Assembly: GCA_963725185.1 (NCBI GenBank)
Contig: CAVRXO010000006.1
Span: 2,666,001 to 2,730,000, forward strand
DNA: 64,000 nucleotides
Reading direction: 5' to 3'
Origin: VAZQ01 sp963725185
GTDB lineage: Bacteria > Pseudomonadota > Alphaproteobacteria > Rhizobiales > Xanthobacteraceae
The translations under genes were made by a program, and so were the position numbers. Below are positions 1 to 8,504 of this stretch, one piece after another (the first letter of the stretch is position 1; each line of letters opens with the position of its first letter). Under the pieces are notes generated by a model. It was not told the DNA's origin and made no database searches. It worked only from the letters and a program-made list of their open reading frames with translations.

Positions 1-738
1 GATGGCGAGGCCTACGTCGTCAACGGCCAGAAGATCTGGACGTCGCGGGCCGAGCATTCGGACTTGATGCTGTTGCTTGCCCGCACGACGCCGCGCGATC
101 AGGTGGCCAAGCGCACCGAGGGTCTGTCGGTCTTCCTGGTGGACATCCGGGCGGCGAAGCAGAACGGGCTCTCCATCCGACCCATCCGCACGATGATGAA
201 TCACTCCACGACCGAAGTGTTCTTCGACAACGTGCGGGTGCCGGCGGACGGTCTCATCGGGGAGGAGGGCCGGGGATTTCGCTATATCCTTTCGGGCATG
301 AATGCCGAACGCGTGCTGATCGGCGCGGAATGCATCGGCGATGCCAAATGGTTCATCGACCGCGCAACCGCCTATGCGCGCGAGCGCTCGGTCTTCGGCC
401 GCCCGATCGGGCAGAACCAGGGCATTCAGTTCCCCATTGCCAAGGCCTACGCGCAGATGCGGGCGGCCGAGCTCATGGTGTACGGCGCGGCCGCCTTGTT
501 CGAGGCGGGCCAGGACTGCGCCGCCGAGGCCAACATGGCCAAGATGCTGGCCGCCGAAGCCTCCTGGGCGGCGGCGGAAGCTTGCTTGCAGACGCACGGG
601 GGATTTGGTTTTGCGGCGGATTACGACGTCGAGCGCAAGTTCCGCGAGGCGAGGCTCTATCAGGTAGCGCCGATCTCGACCAATCTCATACTGTCCTATC
701 TGGCCGAGCACGTGCTCGGCCTCCCGAGATCTTTTTGA
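1..738 (+). CDS. Acyl-CoA dehydrogenase, C-terminal part (start outside window)
   Basis: The reading frame is open from base 1, so the gene enters from the left; about 245 residues are visible. It contains the middle and C-terminal domains of an acyl-CoA dehydrogenase: the VNGQKIWTS stretch near the flavin site, the FFDNVRVP strand, ERVLIGAE, the YARERSVFGRPIGQNQ helix and QTHGGFGFAADYDVERKFRE near the C-terminus. Such enzymes oxidise acyl-CoA thioesters with FAD and pass electrons to ETF. The substrate cannot be told from this half. No partner gene is visible downstream; a palindromic repeat region follows. The family call is firm. Confidence 0.93.
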   Translation, partial: DGEAYVVNGQKIWTSRAEHSDLMLLLARTTPRDQVAKRTEGLSVFLVDIRAAKQNGLSIRPIRTMMNHSTTEVFFDNVRVPADGLIGEEGRGFRYILSGMNAERVLIGAECIGDAKWFIDRATAYARERSVFGRPIGQNQGIQFPIAKAYAQMRAAELMVYGAAALFEAGQDCAAEANMAKMLAAEASWAAAEACLQTHGGFGFAADYDVERKFREARLYQVAPISTNLILSYLAEHVLGLPRSF

Positions 739-878
739 AACGCATCGGCAACGACAGAGCCCGGCCAAACTTGTCCCGGGCTTGACCCCATCGACGCTAA
801 GTTAAGGCGCAACGGCGCCGAGAATGCTCACCTCCTCCTTGTGGGTAGGGCAATCGCATGTTGAGAGAGCCGCACTCT

Positions 879-1021
879 CCACCTCGCCCCGCTTGCGGGG
901 AGAGGTCGGCGCGGAGCGCCGGGTGAGGGGGCCTATCCGCAGAGTCTGAGCTTGTGGAAACGCCCCCTCACCCGGATCGCTTCGCGATCCGACCTCTCCC
1001 CGCAAGCGGGGCGAGGTGGAG
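879..1021. repeat. Palindromic intergenic repeat (GC-rich, family 1)
   Basis: The 739-1219 gap holds two inverted arms, CTCCACCTCGCCCCGCTTGC at the left and its near complement ending GCGAGGTGGA at the right. Inner arms of GGTGAGGGGG and CCCCCTCACCC flank a short centre. The same architecture recurs at 3331-3447 and 16840-16975, so it is a dispersed repeat and not a gene. Either strand could fold into a long hairpin. No coding region is supported in this gap. Confidence 0.8.
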
Positions 1022-1219
1022 AACGCGGCACCGCTCCGTCACATGCGATAGCCCAGCGGGAAGAAGTCCAACGAGGCTCCGCCGCAGCTTAACTTAGCGA
1101 GTTCTCAGCTCAGGGGGACAAGTTTGCTGCGCGTTTGCGCGGCGGTTGCCGCCGATGTTTTCAATCCGAGCCGCTGCATGCTACGCACACCCGCAAGCCT
1201 GCAATCAGGACAACATCAA

Positions 1220-2083
1220 ATGTCAGCGACAGACGTGTGGCCGGGCGGGAAGCGCATCGCCGTGCTGGTCAGCATTCTTTTCGAGACTTGGTCGCAGGAC
1301 AAAGGGCCGAGCTATTTTCCGCGCACATCGCCGTTGAAGCCGGGCACGGTGGACCGCGGCGCGATCCAGTGGGCGCAGTTCGGCGGCAACGAGGGCCTAT
1401 GGCGGATCATCCGCACGCTCGACCGCCATTCGGTGCCCGCCACCGTCTTCTGCAGCGGCAGGGCGGCCGAGCTTTACCCCGAGGTGATCGCGCAGGCGGC
1501 GCGCTCCGGGCACGACATCGCGGGCCACGGCTACACGCAGGACGGCATGTTCGTCTATATGACGCCGGACGAGGAACGCGCGGCGATCCGCAAGACCGTC
1601 GATCTGCTCGAGCAGGCTTCCGGCATCCGGGCGCAGGGCTGGGTCACGCCGGCCTATAGCTGGACCGAGCACACGTTCGATCTCCTGGTCCAGGAAGGCT
1701 TGCGCTGGTACGGCGATGCGCTCGACATCAGCCTGCCGCGCCGGCAGAAGACCAAGAGCGGCGACATCGTCGCGTTTCCGTGGAGCGATTTCGTCGACAA
1801 TCGGGTGCTGCACAGCCAGCCGCGCGGCTACTACGAGGTCTACAAGGATACGTTCGACTATCTCCATGAGCACGAGCCCATGGGGCTGATCCATGTCGCC
1901 TTTCACAGCCATTTCGGCGGCCGGCCGCTGATGACCGCGATGTTCGACAAATTGCTGAAGTTCTTCGCGAGCCATCCGGATGTCTGGTTTCCCGGCCACA
2001 ACAGGATCGCGCAGTGGGTGTTGGAGCAGGAGCACGACCAACTCACCTACGCCAAGCGGTTCTTTTCGAAAATCGCGCCGTGA
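1220..2083 (+). CDS. Polysaccharide deacetylase family protein (PuuE/allantoinase-like)
   Basis: About 287 residues. The N-terminus GGKRIAVLVSILFETW and the later SVPATVFCSGRAAELYPEVI, GHDIAGHGYTQD and RAQGWVTPAYSWTEHTFDLL match the NodB/PuuE-type polysaccharide deacetylase fold, with HxxxH-like metal ligands around GHDIAGHGY. The family hydrolyses N-acyl or cyclic amide bonds with a divalent metal; the substrate is not clear here. An upstream in-frame ATG at 1124 exists, but the residues before 1220 look non-conserved, so the start at 1220 (MSATDVWPGG) is preferred. It lies 86 bp upstream of a GntR regulator on the same strand and may belong to that regulon. Confidence 0.8.
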   Translation: MSATDVWPGGKRIAVLVSILFETWSQDKGPSYFPRTSPLKPGTVDRGAIQWAQFGGNEGLWRIIRTLDRHSVPATVFCSGRAAELYPEVIAQAARSGHDIAGHGYTQDGMFVYMTPDEERAAIRKTVDLLEQASGIRAQGWVTPAYSWTEHTFDLLVQEGLRWYGDALDISLPRRQKTKSGDIVAFPWSDFVDNRVLHSQPRGYYEVYKDTFDYLHEHEPMGLIHVAFHSHFGGRPLMTAMFDKLLKFFASHPDVWFPGHNRIAQWVLEQEHDQLTYAKRFFSKIAP

Positions 2084-2149
2084 TTGCCCGGACCATGCTG
2101 GCCGTGCTCGCGGCCCGCTCGCTTTCGGTGGGTTGACGGGTTTCGTACC

Positions 2150-2171
2150 ATTGGTCTATGGTTAGACCAAT
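2150..2171. promoter_or_regulatory. Palindromic operator at the GntR gene start
   Basis: ATTGGTCTA-TGGT-TAGACCAAT is a perfect 9-bp inverted repeat with a 4-base centre. TGGTnnnn...ACCA-type palindromes are typical of FadR/GntR-family operators. It overlaps the candidate ATG codons at 2158 and 2170, so binding there would block transcription or translation of the regulator itself. That it is autoregulatory is inferred. Confidence 0.55.
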
Positions 2172-3015
2172 GACGGACATCGCCTCACCCACCGCACCCG
2201 TGTTCCAGAGCCTCGGGCGGCGCAGCGCCTATCTGGAGGTGGCGGACCGCATTCGTGCGACCATCTTCGAGGACAAGCTGGCGCTGTTCCAGCGCATGCC
2301 GTCCGAGCGCGACTTGGCGGCGCAGTTCGGAGTGAGCCGCGTGGTGGTGCGCGAGGCGATCCGCACGCTCGAATTGAGCGGCCTGGTGACCGTCAAGAAG
2401 GGCCCCAAGGGCGGCATCTTCGTCGCCCAGGACTACGAGCGGCCGATCGTCGACACCGTCACCAACCTGCTGGCCGGCGGCGACGCCACGCTCGACAACC
2501 TGTTCGAGATCAGGCTCCTGATCGAGCCCTACGCGGCCGCGCGGGTGGCCGAGAGCGGCAGCGCGGCCGACTTCGCCCTGCTGGAAGGCAGGATCGTGGC
2601 GGCCGAGCGCGAGCATGGCGCCGACCACAGCGTGCGCCACCGCTACATCGATTTCCATCGCCAGATCATCCGGCTCGCCGGCAATCCGCTGCTCGCCATC
2701 GTGGGCGAGACCGTGCTGCTCGTGCTCTACGACCGCGTCAAAGCCGTCTTGAGCGCGCAGACCACCGAGGTCGGATTGATCATGCACCGGCAGCTCATCG
2801 ACGCCTGCCGCCATCGCCAGCCCGAAAAGGCGCGCCAAATCATGGCGCAGGACATCGAGATCCTCAGCCGCCGCTTCGCCGAATTTTCCGCCGGCGCGCA
2901 GGAGCTCAAGAAACGCTCGCCTTCAAAACGGAAGGCCGGCGGCGCAACGCCCTCGTCAGGTCGCGATCGCCGATCACTCAAGTCAACCAACAACGCCGAT
3001 CAAGAACGCCCATAA
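2170..3015 (+). CDS. FadR-subfamily GntR transcriptional regulator
   Basis: About 281 residues. An N-terminal winged helix-turn-helix (YLEVADRIRATI through MPSERDLAAQFGVSRVVVREAIRTLELSGLV, then KKGPKGGIFV as the wing) is followed by an all-helical FCD ligand-binding domain with RHRYIDFHRQIIRLAGNPLL supplying likely metal or acid ligands. FCD regulators usually sense small organic acids. The C-terminus is a basic low-complexity tail. The next gene starts 11 bp after the stop, so regulator, zinc-ribbon protein and possibly ubiD form one unit. ATG 2158 is an alternative start; neither has a clear Shine-Dalgarno sequence and both sit in the palindrome at 2150-2171. Confidence 0.88.
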   Translation: MTDIASPTAPVFQSLGRRSAYLEVADRIRATIFEDKLALFQRMPSERDLAAQFGVSRVVVREAIRTLELSGLVTVKKGPKGGIFVAQDYERPIVDTVTNLLAGGDATLDNLFEIRLLIEPYAAARVAESGSAADFALLEGRIVAAEREHGADHSVRHRYIDFHRQIIRLAGNPLLAIVGETVLLVLYDRVKAVLSAQTTEVGLIMHRQLIDACRHRQPEKARQIMAQDIEILSRRFAEFSAGAQELKKRSPSKRKAGGATPSSGRDRRSLKSTNNADQERP

Positions 3016-3026
3016 GGAGGACCCAG

Positions 3027-3224
3027 ATGGTCAAGCACTTCGATCCCAGCTGCCCCAAATGCAAGCAGAAATTCCACGTCCATCACGAGGACCTGCGCTA
3101 TGCCGGCGTCAAGCTCCTGTGCCCGTATTGCCAGACCGAATTCTTCGTCGATGAATGCGAGACCCTGGTCGAGCACGACGGCACGGTCACGCACCCGAAC
3201 CAAAAGGCCGCGGCCCACCACTGA
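3027..3224 (+). CDS. Small double-CxxC zinc-ribbon protein
   Basis: 65 residues, preceded by a strong AAGGAGGA ribosome site ending about 7 bp before the ATG. Two pairs, CPKC (residues 9-12) and CPYC (about 32-35), separated by a basic/aromatic loop, should bind one zinc. The C-terminus is histidine-rich. It lies between the GntR regulator and a UbiD-type decarboxylase. Small cysteine-pair proteins accompany some UbiD-like hydroxyarylic acid decarboxylase operons (BsdD/VdcD), so a role as accessory subunit is possible. That is inferred from position only; no family was recognised with certainty. Confidence 0.7.
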   Translation: MVKHFDPSCPKCKQKFHVHHEDLRYAGVKLLCPYCQTEFFVDECETLVEHDGTVTHPNQKAAAHH

Positions 3225-3330
3225 CGCGTCGCCTGCGACATTCGGCTCCTGCTGTTGTTATCGCCCACCGAAATCTCACTAAAGCGGGTCCCTATGAAAT
3301 GGATGCAAAGCCGTGCCACAGATTCGGCGC

Positions 3331-3447
3331 GCTCCCTCTCCCCAGTGGGGAGAGGGTTGGGGTGAGGGGCCACGGACTCTCGATAGGCCCGAACCCCCTC
3401 ACCCGGATTGCTTCGCAATCCGACCTCTCCCCTCTGGGGAGAGGTGA
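3331..3447. repeat. Palindromic intergenic repeat (family 1)
   Basis: The 3225-3569 gap carries CTCCCTCTCCCCAGTGGGGA and its near-complement TCCCCTCTGGGGAGAGGT as outer arms. GGTGAGGGG and CCCCTCACCC are inner arms, with TTGCTTCGCAA as a small central hairpin. It is the same architecture as at 879-1021. It separates the zinc-ribbon gene from ubiD and could attenuate or terminate transcription between them. Confidence 0.75.
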
Positions 3448-3569
3448 AGCCAGCAGCGCCGCCATCCTCAATTTGAGCGGGACGCGCTGTAGCAACATAT
3501 CCTTGCCTACGCCTTGATCCCGATCACCACCGGCGCCCCGACGGCCGCCAACGCATTCAGAGGTCAGCC

Positions 3570-5009
3570 ATGAACGTCCCGGTCAAGCCCGAAACCCCGG
3601 CCACCACCCGCAAGCCAAGCGAGCTGCGCGATTTCATCGCCATGATCGAGCGCGATCACCCCAAGGAGATCTTGCGCATCTCCGAGGAGATCGACCCGGC
3701 CAAGTTCGAGGCCACCGCCATCCTGGCCAATCTCGAGGAGAAGCGCATCAACCCGATGGTGCTGTTCGAGCGGCCGATCAATCAGCTCGGCAAGGTCTCG
3801 CCGTTCCCGCTGATCACCAACATCTATTCGTCGCGCCGGCGCGACGCGCTGGCGCTTGGGCTCAAGGCCGACCAGGACCGCATCGATCTCAGCCTCGAAT
3901 ATTCCCGCCGCGAGGCGCGCCGCGTGCCGCCGGTGCGCATGGCGAGCGCCGACGCGCCCGTCAAGCAGGTGGTCAAGAAGGGCGCCGACGTCGACCTGCG
4001 CGAATTGCCGATCGTGCGCCATCACCGCATGGACCCGGCGCCCTATATCGACATGGCGCCGATCATGCGCGATCCCGAGATGGGCCATTACAACATCGCG
4101 TTCCTGCGCATGATGTACAAAGGCCCGCGCAAGCTCGGCATCCACATGTCGCCGCGCCATAACTGGCAGATGTGCCGCAAGAACGAGCTCAAGAACCAGC
4201 CGACCCCGACCGCCATCATCGTCAGCCACCATCCGGCCTTCTTCCTCGGCTCGCTCAACGTGGCGCCGTTCGGCGTCGACGACTACGAGGTGCTGGGCGC
4301 CATGATGAACGAGCCGATCCGGCTGGTGCCCTCGGAGACCTGGGGCGAGGACTTCATGGTCCCGGCCGACGCCGAGATGATCATCGAGGGCGAGATCCCG
4401 CCCAACGTGCGCGAGGTCGAAGGGCCGTTCGGCGAGTTCCCCGGCACCTACGGGCCGCAGCGCCTGCGCTGGGTGATCGACGTCAAGGCCATGACCCACC
4501 GCAAGAACGCCATCTACCAGGACATCTTCGTCGGCCATGCCGACGACTGGGTGATGGGCGCGATCCCCAAGGAAGGCGCGCTGTTCAACCGCATCAAGGG
4601 CGTGGTTCCGGGCGTCAAGGCGGTGCACCTGCCCAATTCCGGCGTCGGCCGCTTCAACTGCTACATCTCGATCGACAAGCGGGTCGACGGCGAGAGCAAG
4701 CAGGCCGCCTTCATCGCGCTCGGCGAGGTCGACTTCGTCAAGAACGTCATCGTGGTCGACGGCGACATCGATCCCTACAACGAGCAGGATGTCATGTACG
4801 CGGTCGCCACCCGCACCCAGGCCAACGAGGACGTCGACATAATCAAGAACTCCAAGGGCAACACCCTCGACCCCTCGCAGGTCGACGACATCATGACCGC
4901 CAAGATGATCATCGACGCCACCCGCCCGATGAAGCGCCCCTGGGCCACCCGCCTCGACGTGCCGGCCGAGGTGCGGGCAAGGTTCCCGATCGAGAAGTAT
5001 TTCAAGTAG
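3570..5009 (+). CDS. UbiD family decarboxylase (prenylated-FMN dependent)
   Basis: 479 residues, the normal length for UbiD. Recognisable segments are VSHHPAFFLGS, EGPFGEFPGTYG (the conserved acidic loop of the active site), AIYQDIFVGHADDWVMGAIPKE, and VVDGDIDPYNEQDVMYAVATRTQ near the C-terminus. The family decarboxylates (or carboxylates) aromatic and unsaturated acids using prenylated FMN made by UbiX. No ubiX is in the window. The regulator and zinc-ribbon gene upstream suggest a catabolic role rather than ubiquinone synthesis. The last ~123 bases of conserved coding sequence (4821-4943) and downstream DNA (5072-5170) recur at 11066-11287. Confidence 0.93.
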   Translation: MNVPVKPETPATTRKPSELRDFIAMIERDHPKEILRISEEIDPAKFEATAILANLEEKRINPMVLFERPINQLGKVSPFPLITNIYSSRRRDALALGLKADQDRIDLSLEYSRREARRVPPVRMASADAPVKQVVKKGADVDLRELPIVRHHRMDPAPYIDMAPIMRDPEMGHYNIAFLRMMYKGPRKLGIHMSPRHNWQMCRKNELKNQPTPTAIIVSHHPAFFLGSLNVAPFGVDDYEVLGAMMNEPIRLVPSETWGEDFMVPADAEMIIEGEIPPNVREVEGPFGEFPGTYGPQRLRWVIDVKAMTHRKNAIYQDIFVGHADDWVMGAIPKEGALFNRIKGVVPGVKAVHLPNSGVGRFNCYISIDKRVDGESKQAAFIALGEVDFVKNVIVVDGDIDPYNEQDVMYAVATRTQANEDVDIIKNSKGNTLDPSQVDDIMTAKMIIDATRPMKRPWATRLDVPAEVRARFPIEKYFK

Positions 5010-5170
5010 GACAGGGAACGCGAAGCGCGATTCCGTGAACGCTTAGGCTCATCGCGAGGCTGATTTATTAGGGCGGCTTCCGGTCGATTGGGTTCGCCGC
5101 CCGCGCCGACCAAAGCCGGCACCGCGGGCTTGACCCGCGGGTCCATCGCCTTCGCATAGAGCATCTTGCG
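4821..5170 (+). repeat. Left copy of the islet-flanking direct repeat (ubiD tail)
   Basis: Bases 4821-4943 align with 11066-11188 (about 14 mismatches in 123 bases), and 5072-5170 align with 11189-11287. The 128 bases between the two blocks, which include the ubiD stop, are missing from the right copy. Weaker similarity continues to about 5201. The two copies bracket the accessory genes at 5.2-11.1 kb. Confidence 0.85.
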
Positions 5171-5219
5171 GATCATTAGAGACGCGGGATGACACGCACC
5201 CATTCATCCAGGCGAGCAC

Positions 5220-5528
5220 GTGGTCCAAGAGTTCGAGACGCTGAAGATGTTCGCCGCAGAGCTTGCGCGGCAAATCGACGTGCCGGTGAACCGGGTCACC
5301 GAGATCATCATTGGACAGCGCAGAGTTACGGTGGATACCGCGATACGTCTCGCCCACCGATTTAGCACAAGCCCGGAATTTTGTCTAAACCTGCAGACGC
5401 TCTACAAGCGGCCCGTCGCGCAGGAAGAAATCGGCAAGCACGTCGTCAAGCTCGCGTGCGACTGCATTGGCGTCCGACTTGTAATGGACGATGAGGGCCT
5501 CGCGCCGATACCAACGAGAGAGGCATAG
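5220..5528 (+). CDS. HigA-like antitoxin (XRE), N-terminus apparently lost
   Basis: 102 residues from a GTG. AAELARQIDVPVNRVTEIIIGQRRVTVDTAIRLAHRFSTSPEFCLNLQ is the helix-turn-helix of the HigA family, which binds DNA and neutralises an mRNA-cleaving HigB toxin. The codons just upstream (5199-5219) read P-I-H-P-G-E-H in the same frame, which is the typical HigA N-terminus, but no start codon precedes them: a stop lies at 5190-5192. An ATG at 5189 reads a different frame, so a frameshift at about 5198 probably removed the start. The C-terminus beyond residue ~70 is not HigA-like and overlaps the convergent HNH gene. No HigB gene is adjacent, so this may be a remnant. Confidence 0.6.
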   Translation: MVQEFETLKMFAAELARQIDVPVNRVTEIIIGQRRVTVDTAIRLAHRFSTSPEFCLNLQTLYKRPVAQEEIGKHVVKLACDCIGVRLVMDDEGLAPIPTREA

Positions 5529-5974
5529 GGTCCGAAGTTGATCGTCCAGACTGCAACCCTTGCTTGGTCACCATACTTGAACTGCGCCTGCTCACAGTGC
5601 CGGCGATAGTCCTTCTGCTTGCAGCGGTTCACATTGCAAAAGTGGCGTCTGATCTTGTCGAAAATCGCCGGGGTGAATTGGCCTTTCGCGACCATGGCGC
5701 GGACGAAACCGGGATGTTGCGCAAAATGGCACATACGACAGATGGTTCGCAGCCCCACCAGGTGCGCCATCGAAGCGTCCATGTCATAGACCCATTCCTC
5801 ATGCACATGTCTGGCGGCCCCGATGGGGTTTGATCCGCAAAATTCGCAATTTGGTGCTCTTGCGAACTGGATCGCCCGAAGCTTGTTCCAGTTTCCACGA
5901 GTAAGATGTTTGCGAAGATTCTCGCCCCAGAGCGCCCGCGGCACCATCGAAATGCTGAGCTTGTATTCTGACAT
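5402..5974 (-). CDS. HNH-like zinc-binding protein
   Basis: 190 residues starting MSEYKLSISMVPRALWGENL, with a GAGGAGA ribosome site just upstream on the minus strand. It has a CxxC pair (FCGSNP), then HVHEEWVYD, LRTICRMCHFAQHPG, and CNVNRCKQKDY. These cysteine and histidine pairs look like an HNH/treble-clef metal site. Small proteins of this kind occur in phages and islands; no specific function was recognised. The last ~40 codons overlap the higA-like gene on the other strand and are probably not conserved. It is transcribed divergently from the gene at 6076. Confidence 0.6.
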   Translation of the reverse strand: MSEYKLSISMVPRALWGENLRKHLTRGNWNKLRAIQFARAPNCEFCGSNPIGAARHVHEEWVYDMDASMAHLVGLRTICRMCHFAQHPGFVRAMVAKGQFTPAIFDKIRRHFCNVNRCKQKDYRRHCEQAQFKYGDQARVAVWTINFGPYASLVGIGARPSSSITSRTPMQSHASLTTCLPISSCATGRL

Positions 5975-6075
5975 CGACTGTCTCCTCGGATCGTGGCGGC
6001 CCATCCGCCTGCCTATCCATAGCGAGCCGTCGGATCCCGCTTGCGCGGAAGAATGGCTTTTGTAAAAATAGCCGG

Positions 6076-6960
6076 ATGGTCGGCCTTGCCGAACTTTGCG
6101 CCGAGATGGAGCGCTCACAGCGCCGCCTGACGCCTCGGGCCGCCCGAGACTGGTGGACGAAGGGTTTGCTGCCGCGCCCGCAACGTCGTGGACTGGGCCG
6201 CCAAAAAGGAACCGAGACATTCTGGGTCGAAACTCGGGTAATAGCGCAGGCCAAGGCAACACACGACTTGCTGGCGCGGCATAGCCGCACCTACACAGCG
6301 CTCGTAGGCCTGTGGCTCTCAGGCTTTCCGATTGAGCTCAAGCTTGTCCGTCTCGCGTGGCTGAAGCTCATATTACGCAACCGACCACGACGTACGAGTG
6401 TCCACAACGTCCCCCTTATCGAAGCCGTGGGAGGGTTTGCTGCAAAGGCTGCTCGCGGATTGCTGCGGCCTGAATCACCTGCAGATATCCAGCATGCCGC
6501 AACAGATTTTCTCAACGAAATCCTTTCCGCGTTCTACGGTGTTGACGATGAGCCTGAGGCTCATGGACTTGCTGAGTTGCTAGCTGCAACGGTTCCGTAC
6601 TGGTCAAAAGGGCATCCCCAACCGATGCCGTTCGACGACACACATTTCGAATGGCTCATCGTGCACGTGCGGAACTGGGCTTCGTTGCCCAAGCAGCGCG
6701 AGACCTTGCGATCGGCAAGGAACTACGAATTCACCCGCGCCCGGCGGATCATCCATGTCGTGATCGGAATCTTCAAGCGTGCCGCCCGACGCGTACCAGA
6801 AGGTCAACGCGAAGGGCTCGAAGAATTCGGGCGCGCCGCTCTCATCATTTTCGGCCGCGCAGCGTTATTGCCATTAATCGTGATCTTGAGAGACCCGTCG
6901 GGACGTCCCATCATCTCCATGCTCCTCCGTTTCAGTCGCAGCATGAAGCAACAGTTCTGA
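6076..6960 (+). CDS. Uncharacterised protein with MerR-like N-terminal domain
   Basis: 294 residues. The first ~50 (MVGLAELCAEMERSQRRLTPRAARDWWTKGLLPRP, then a GTETFW wing-like strand) resemble a MerR-type winged helix, where a helix pair is followed by a basic wing. Residues 60-295 are helical, basic and not recognised, with a hydrophobic stretch near the C-terminus (AALIIFGRAALLPLIVIL). It lies between the divergent HNH gene and the ParB/Dam operon. It may regulate the islet, but this is inferred only from the N-terminal fold and position. Confidence 0.55.
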   Translation: MVGLAELCAEMERSQRRLTPRAARDWWTKGLLPRPQRRGLGRQKGTETFWVETRVIAQAKATHDLLARHSRTYTALVGLWLSGFPIELKLVRLAWLKLILRNRPRRTSVHNVPLIEAVGGFAAKAARGLLRPESPADIQHAATDFLNEILSAFYGVDDEPEAHGLAELLAATVPYWSKGHPQPMPFDDTHFEWLIVHVRNWASLPKQRETLRSARNYEFTRARRIIHVVIGIFKRAARRVPEGQREGLEEFGRAALIIFGRAALLPLIVILRDPSGRPIISMLLRFSRSMKQQF

Positions 6961-7387
6961 CTTATTGCAGAGCCTTTAGGGCGGGGGCGGGTCTGAAAAG
7001 GAGGCGCGCAACCGCAAGGCAAGCTGACCGCCGCTTCGATGGAGGTGATTCCACACGCGGGCGTCGCCGATTTCGGCAGCCCGCGCATCTGCAATTTATC
7101 GCGATTGTTAGCGCGGAGGTTCGCGGGCACTCTGTTCGAGCCGTTTGTAACGGCCAAGTCTGAAGTACGGCCTAGAAGCCCAGTATTTACGTGGCTTTTC
7201 GCGAAAATAGAAGCTTCAGCCGAGGCTTGGCGGATACGGCTTATACGGAGGCAGACATAAAAAGGGCCTCGGACCGCCCGTCGCGCCCGGAGCCGTACTG
7301 TGGATTTTAATGCCGGGGGGAATACTGGCAGTTGCCGCCCGCAAGCCCTTCGTGCTTCAATCGGTCTCGGGGAGCGGGGGAAAAGAG
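6961..7387 (+). other. Intergenic stretch, no gene seen
   Basis: About 430 bases between the MerR-like and ParB-like genes. Short open frames on both strands lack recognisable protein character. It probably holds the promoter of the ParB/Dam operon; no convincing -35/-10 pair was identified. Confidence 0.4.
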
Positions 7388-8471
7388 ATGTTTGCCGGTT
7401 TTAAGTACGAAGGTGTGCCGCTTAAAGACATCGCACTCGACGATCGCAATCCTCGCATTGTCTCGCAAACTACCCTTTCCAGCCAAGACGAAATTCTATC
7501 CTATCTGTACGAAAATGAAGACCTGGAAGCTTTCGTCAAGAAGATCGCGTCGGAGGGTAAGAATCACGGAGCCGAACGACCTTACGTCGTGAAGAAAGGT
7601 ACCGGTTATGTCGTCATCGAGGGCAACACCCGGATCGCCGCCTACAAGCTTCTGACTGGGCTGGTAAAACCGCCCAGTGATCACGCTGGGACGGTGCCTC
7701 ATATCTCGGACGCAATCAAAAAGAATTTGCAGCACATCGACTGCAGCATCGCTCCTGATCGCGACGCACTTATGCCAATCATGGCAAGCGCTCACTTTGG
7801 TACCGGCGACAAGTCCAAATGGGGATATCTGGGTAGCCGCAAGGCCGTTTATGACGAATGGAAAGGCGGCAAAACTCTGCCGAAGCTCGCCAAATTGTTC
7901 AAGGTGACGCAGGGCGAGATTAAGGAGCTGATCCTCGAGTACCAGCTTTACCGGAAAGCGCTCAGCCTCCCTTGGACGCACACAGAAAAGGACATTCTCT
8001 TAAAGCCCAATCTCGCATTCAACCCGCCAGTCCGTTTCCTGCAGACGAGCGGCCACAAAGACAAGATGGGCATCAGCTACGATAGCGTCAATCTAAAAGT
8101 CGTCATGGGCAAGGGCGCCGACAAAAAATTCAAATATCTGCTTAGTAAGCTTGTGATCAATCCGGTTAAGGGGCTTGGAGCAACCGCGAGCTATGATGCT
8201 GTCTTCTCGGATTTCGGAACTTCCCCTTCGAAGTCTAAGGGTGGTAGCTCGAAAAGCGGCGGCTCTACGAGCGGCGGCAGCGCCGGTGGTGGCGGTATGG
8301 GCGGTGGCGGATCATCAGGCGGTGGCGGATCATCAGGCGGTGGGACAGGAGCGAGTGGCGGCTTGTCTGCAACTGGAGGCGCGGCGGCCAAACCAGGAAC
8401 GTTGTTCGCTTACCCGGTGACGATGAACAGCGGCCTGATTAAGCAACTTATGAAGGAAGCAAAGGACCTCA

Positions 8472-8474
8472 AGT
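8472..8474. repeat. Target-site duplication, left copy (AGT)
   Basis: AGT directly before the left IS end; the same three bases follow the right end at 9720-9722. A 3-bp duplication is normal for IS3-family elements and shows a simple insertion. Confidence 0.8.
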
Positions 8475-8504
8475 TGGCCTGCTGCCGGTTCGGTTGACAC
8501 CCGC

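Noticed and set aside
3564..4628. A 354-residue open frame antisense to ubiD
   Set aside because: Shadow of the conserved UbiD frame; no start context or recognisable domain.
5010..5220. A possible tRNA or attachment site at the left edge of the islet
   Set aside because: No cloverleaf-like sequence was found; the shared bases belong to ubiD and a dispersed repeat.
8191..8391. A proline-rich minus-strand open frame
   Set aside because: It is the antisense of the Gly/Ser linker of the ParB-domain protein.
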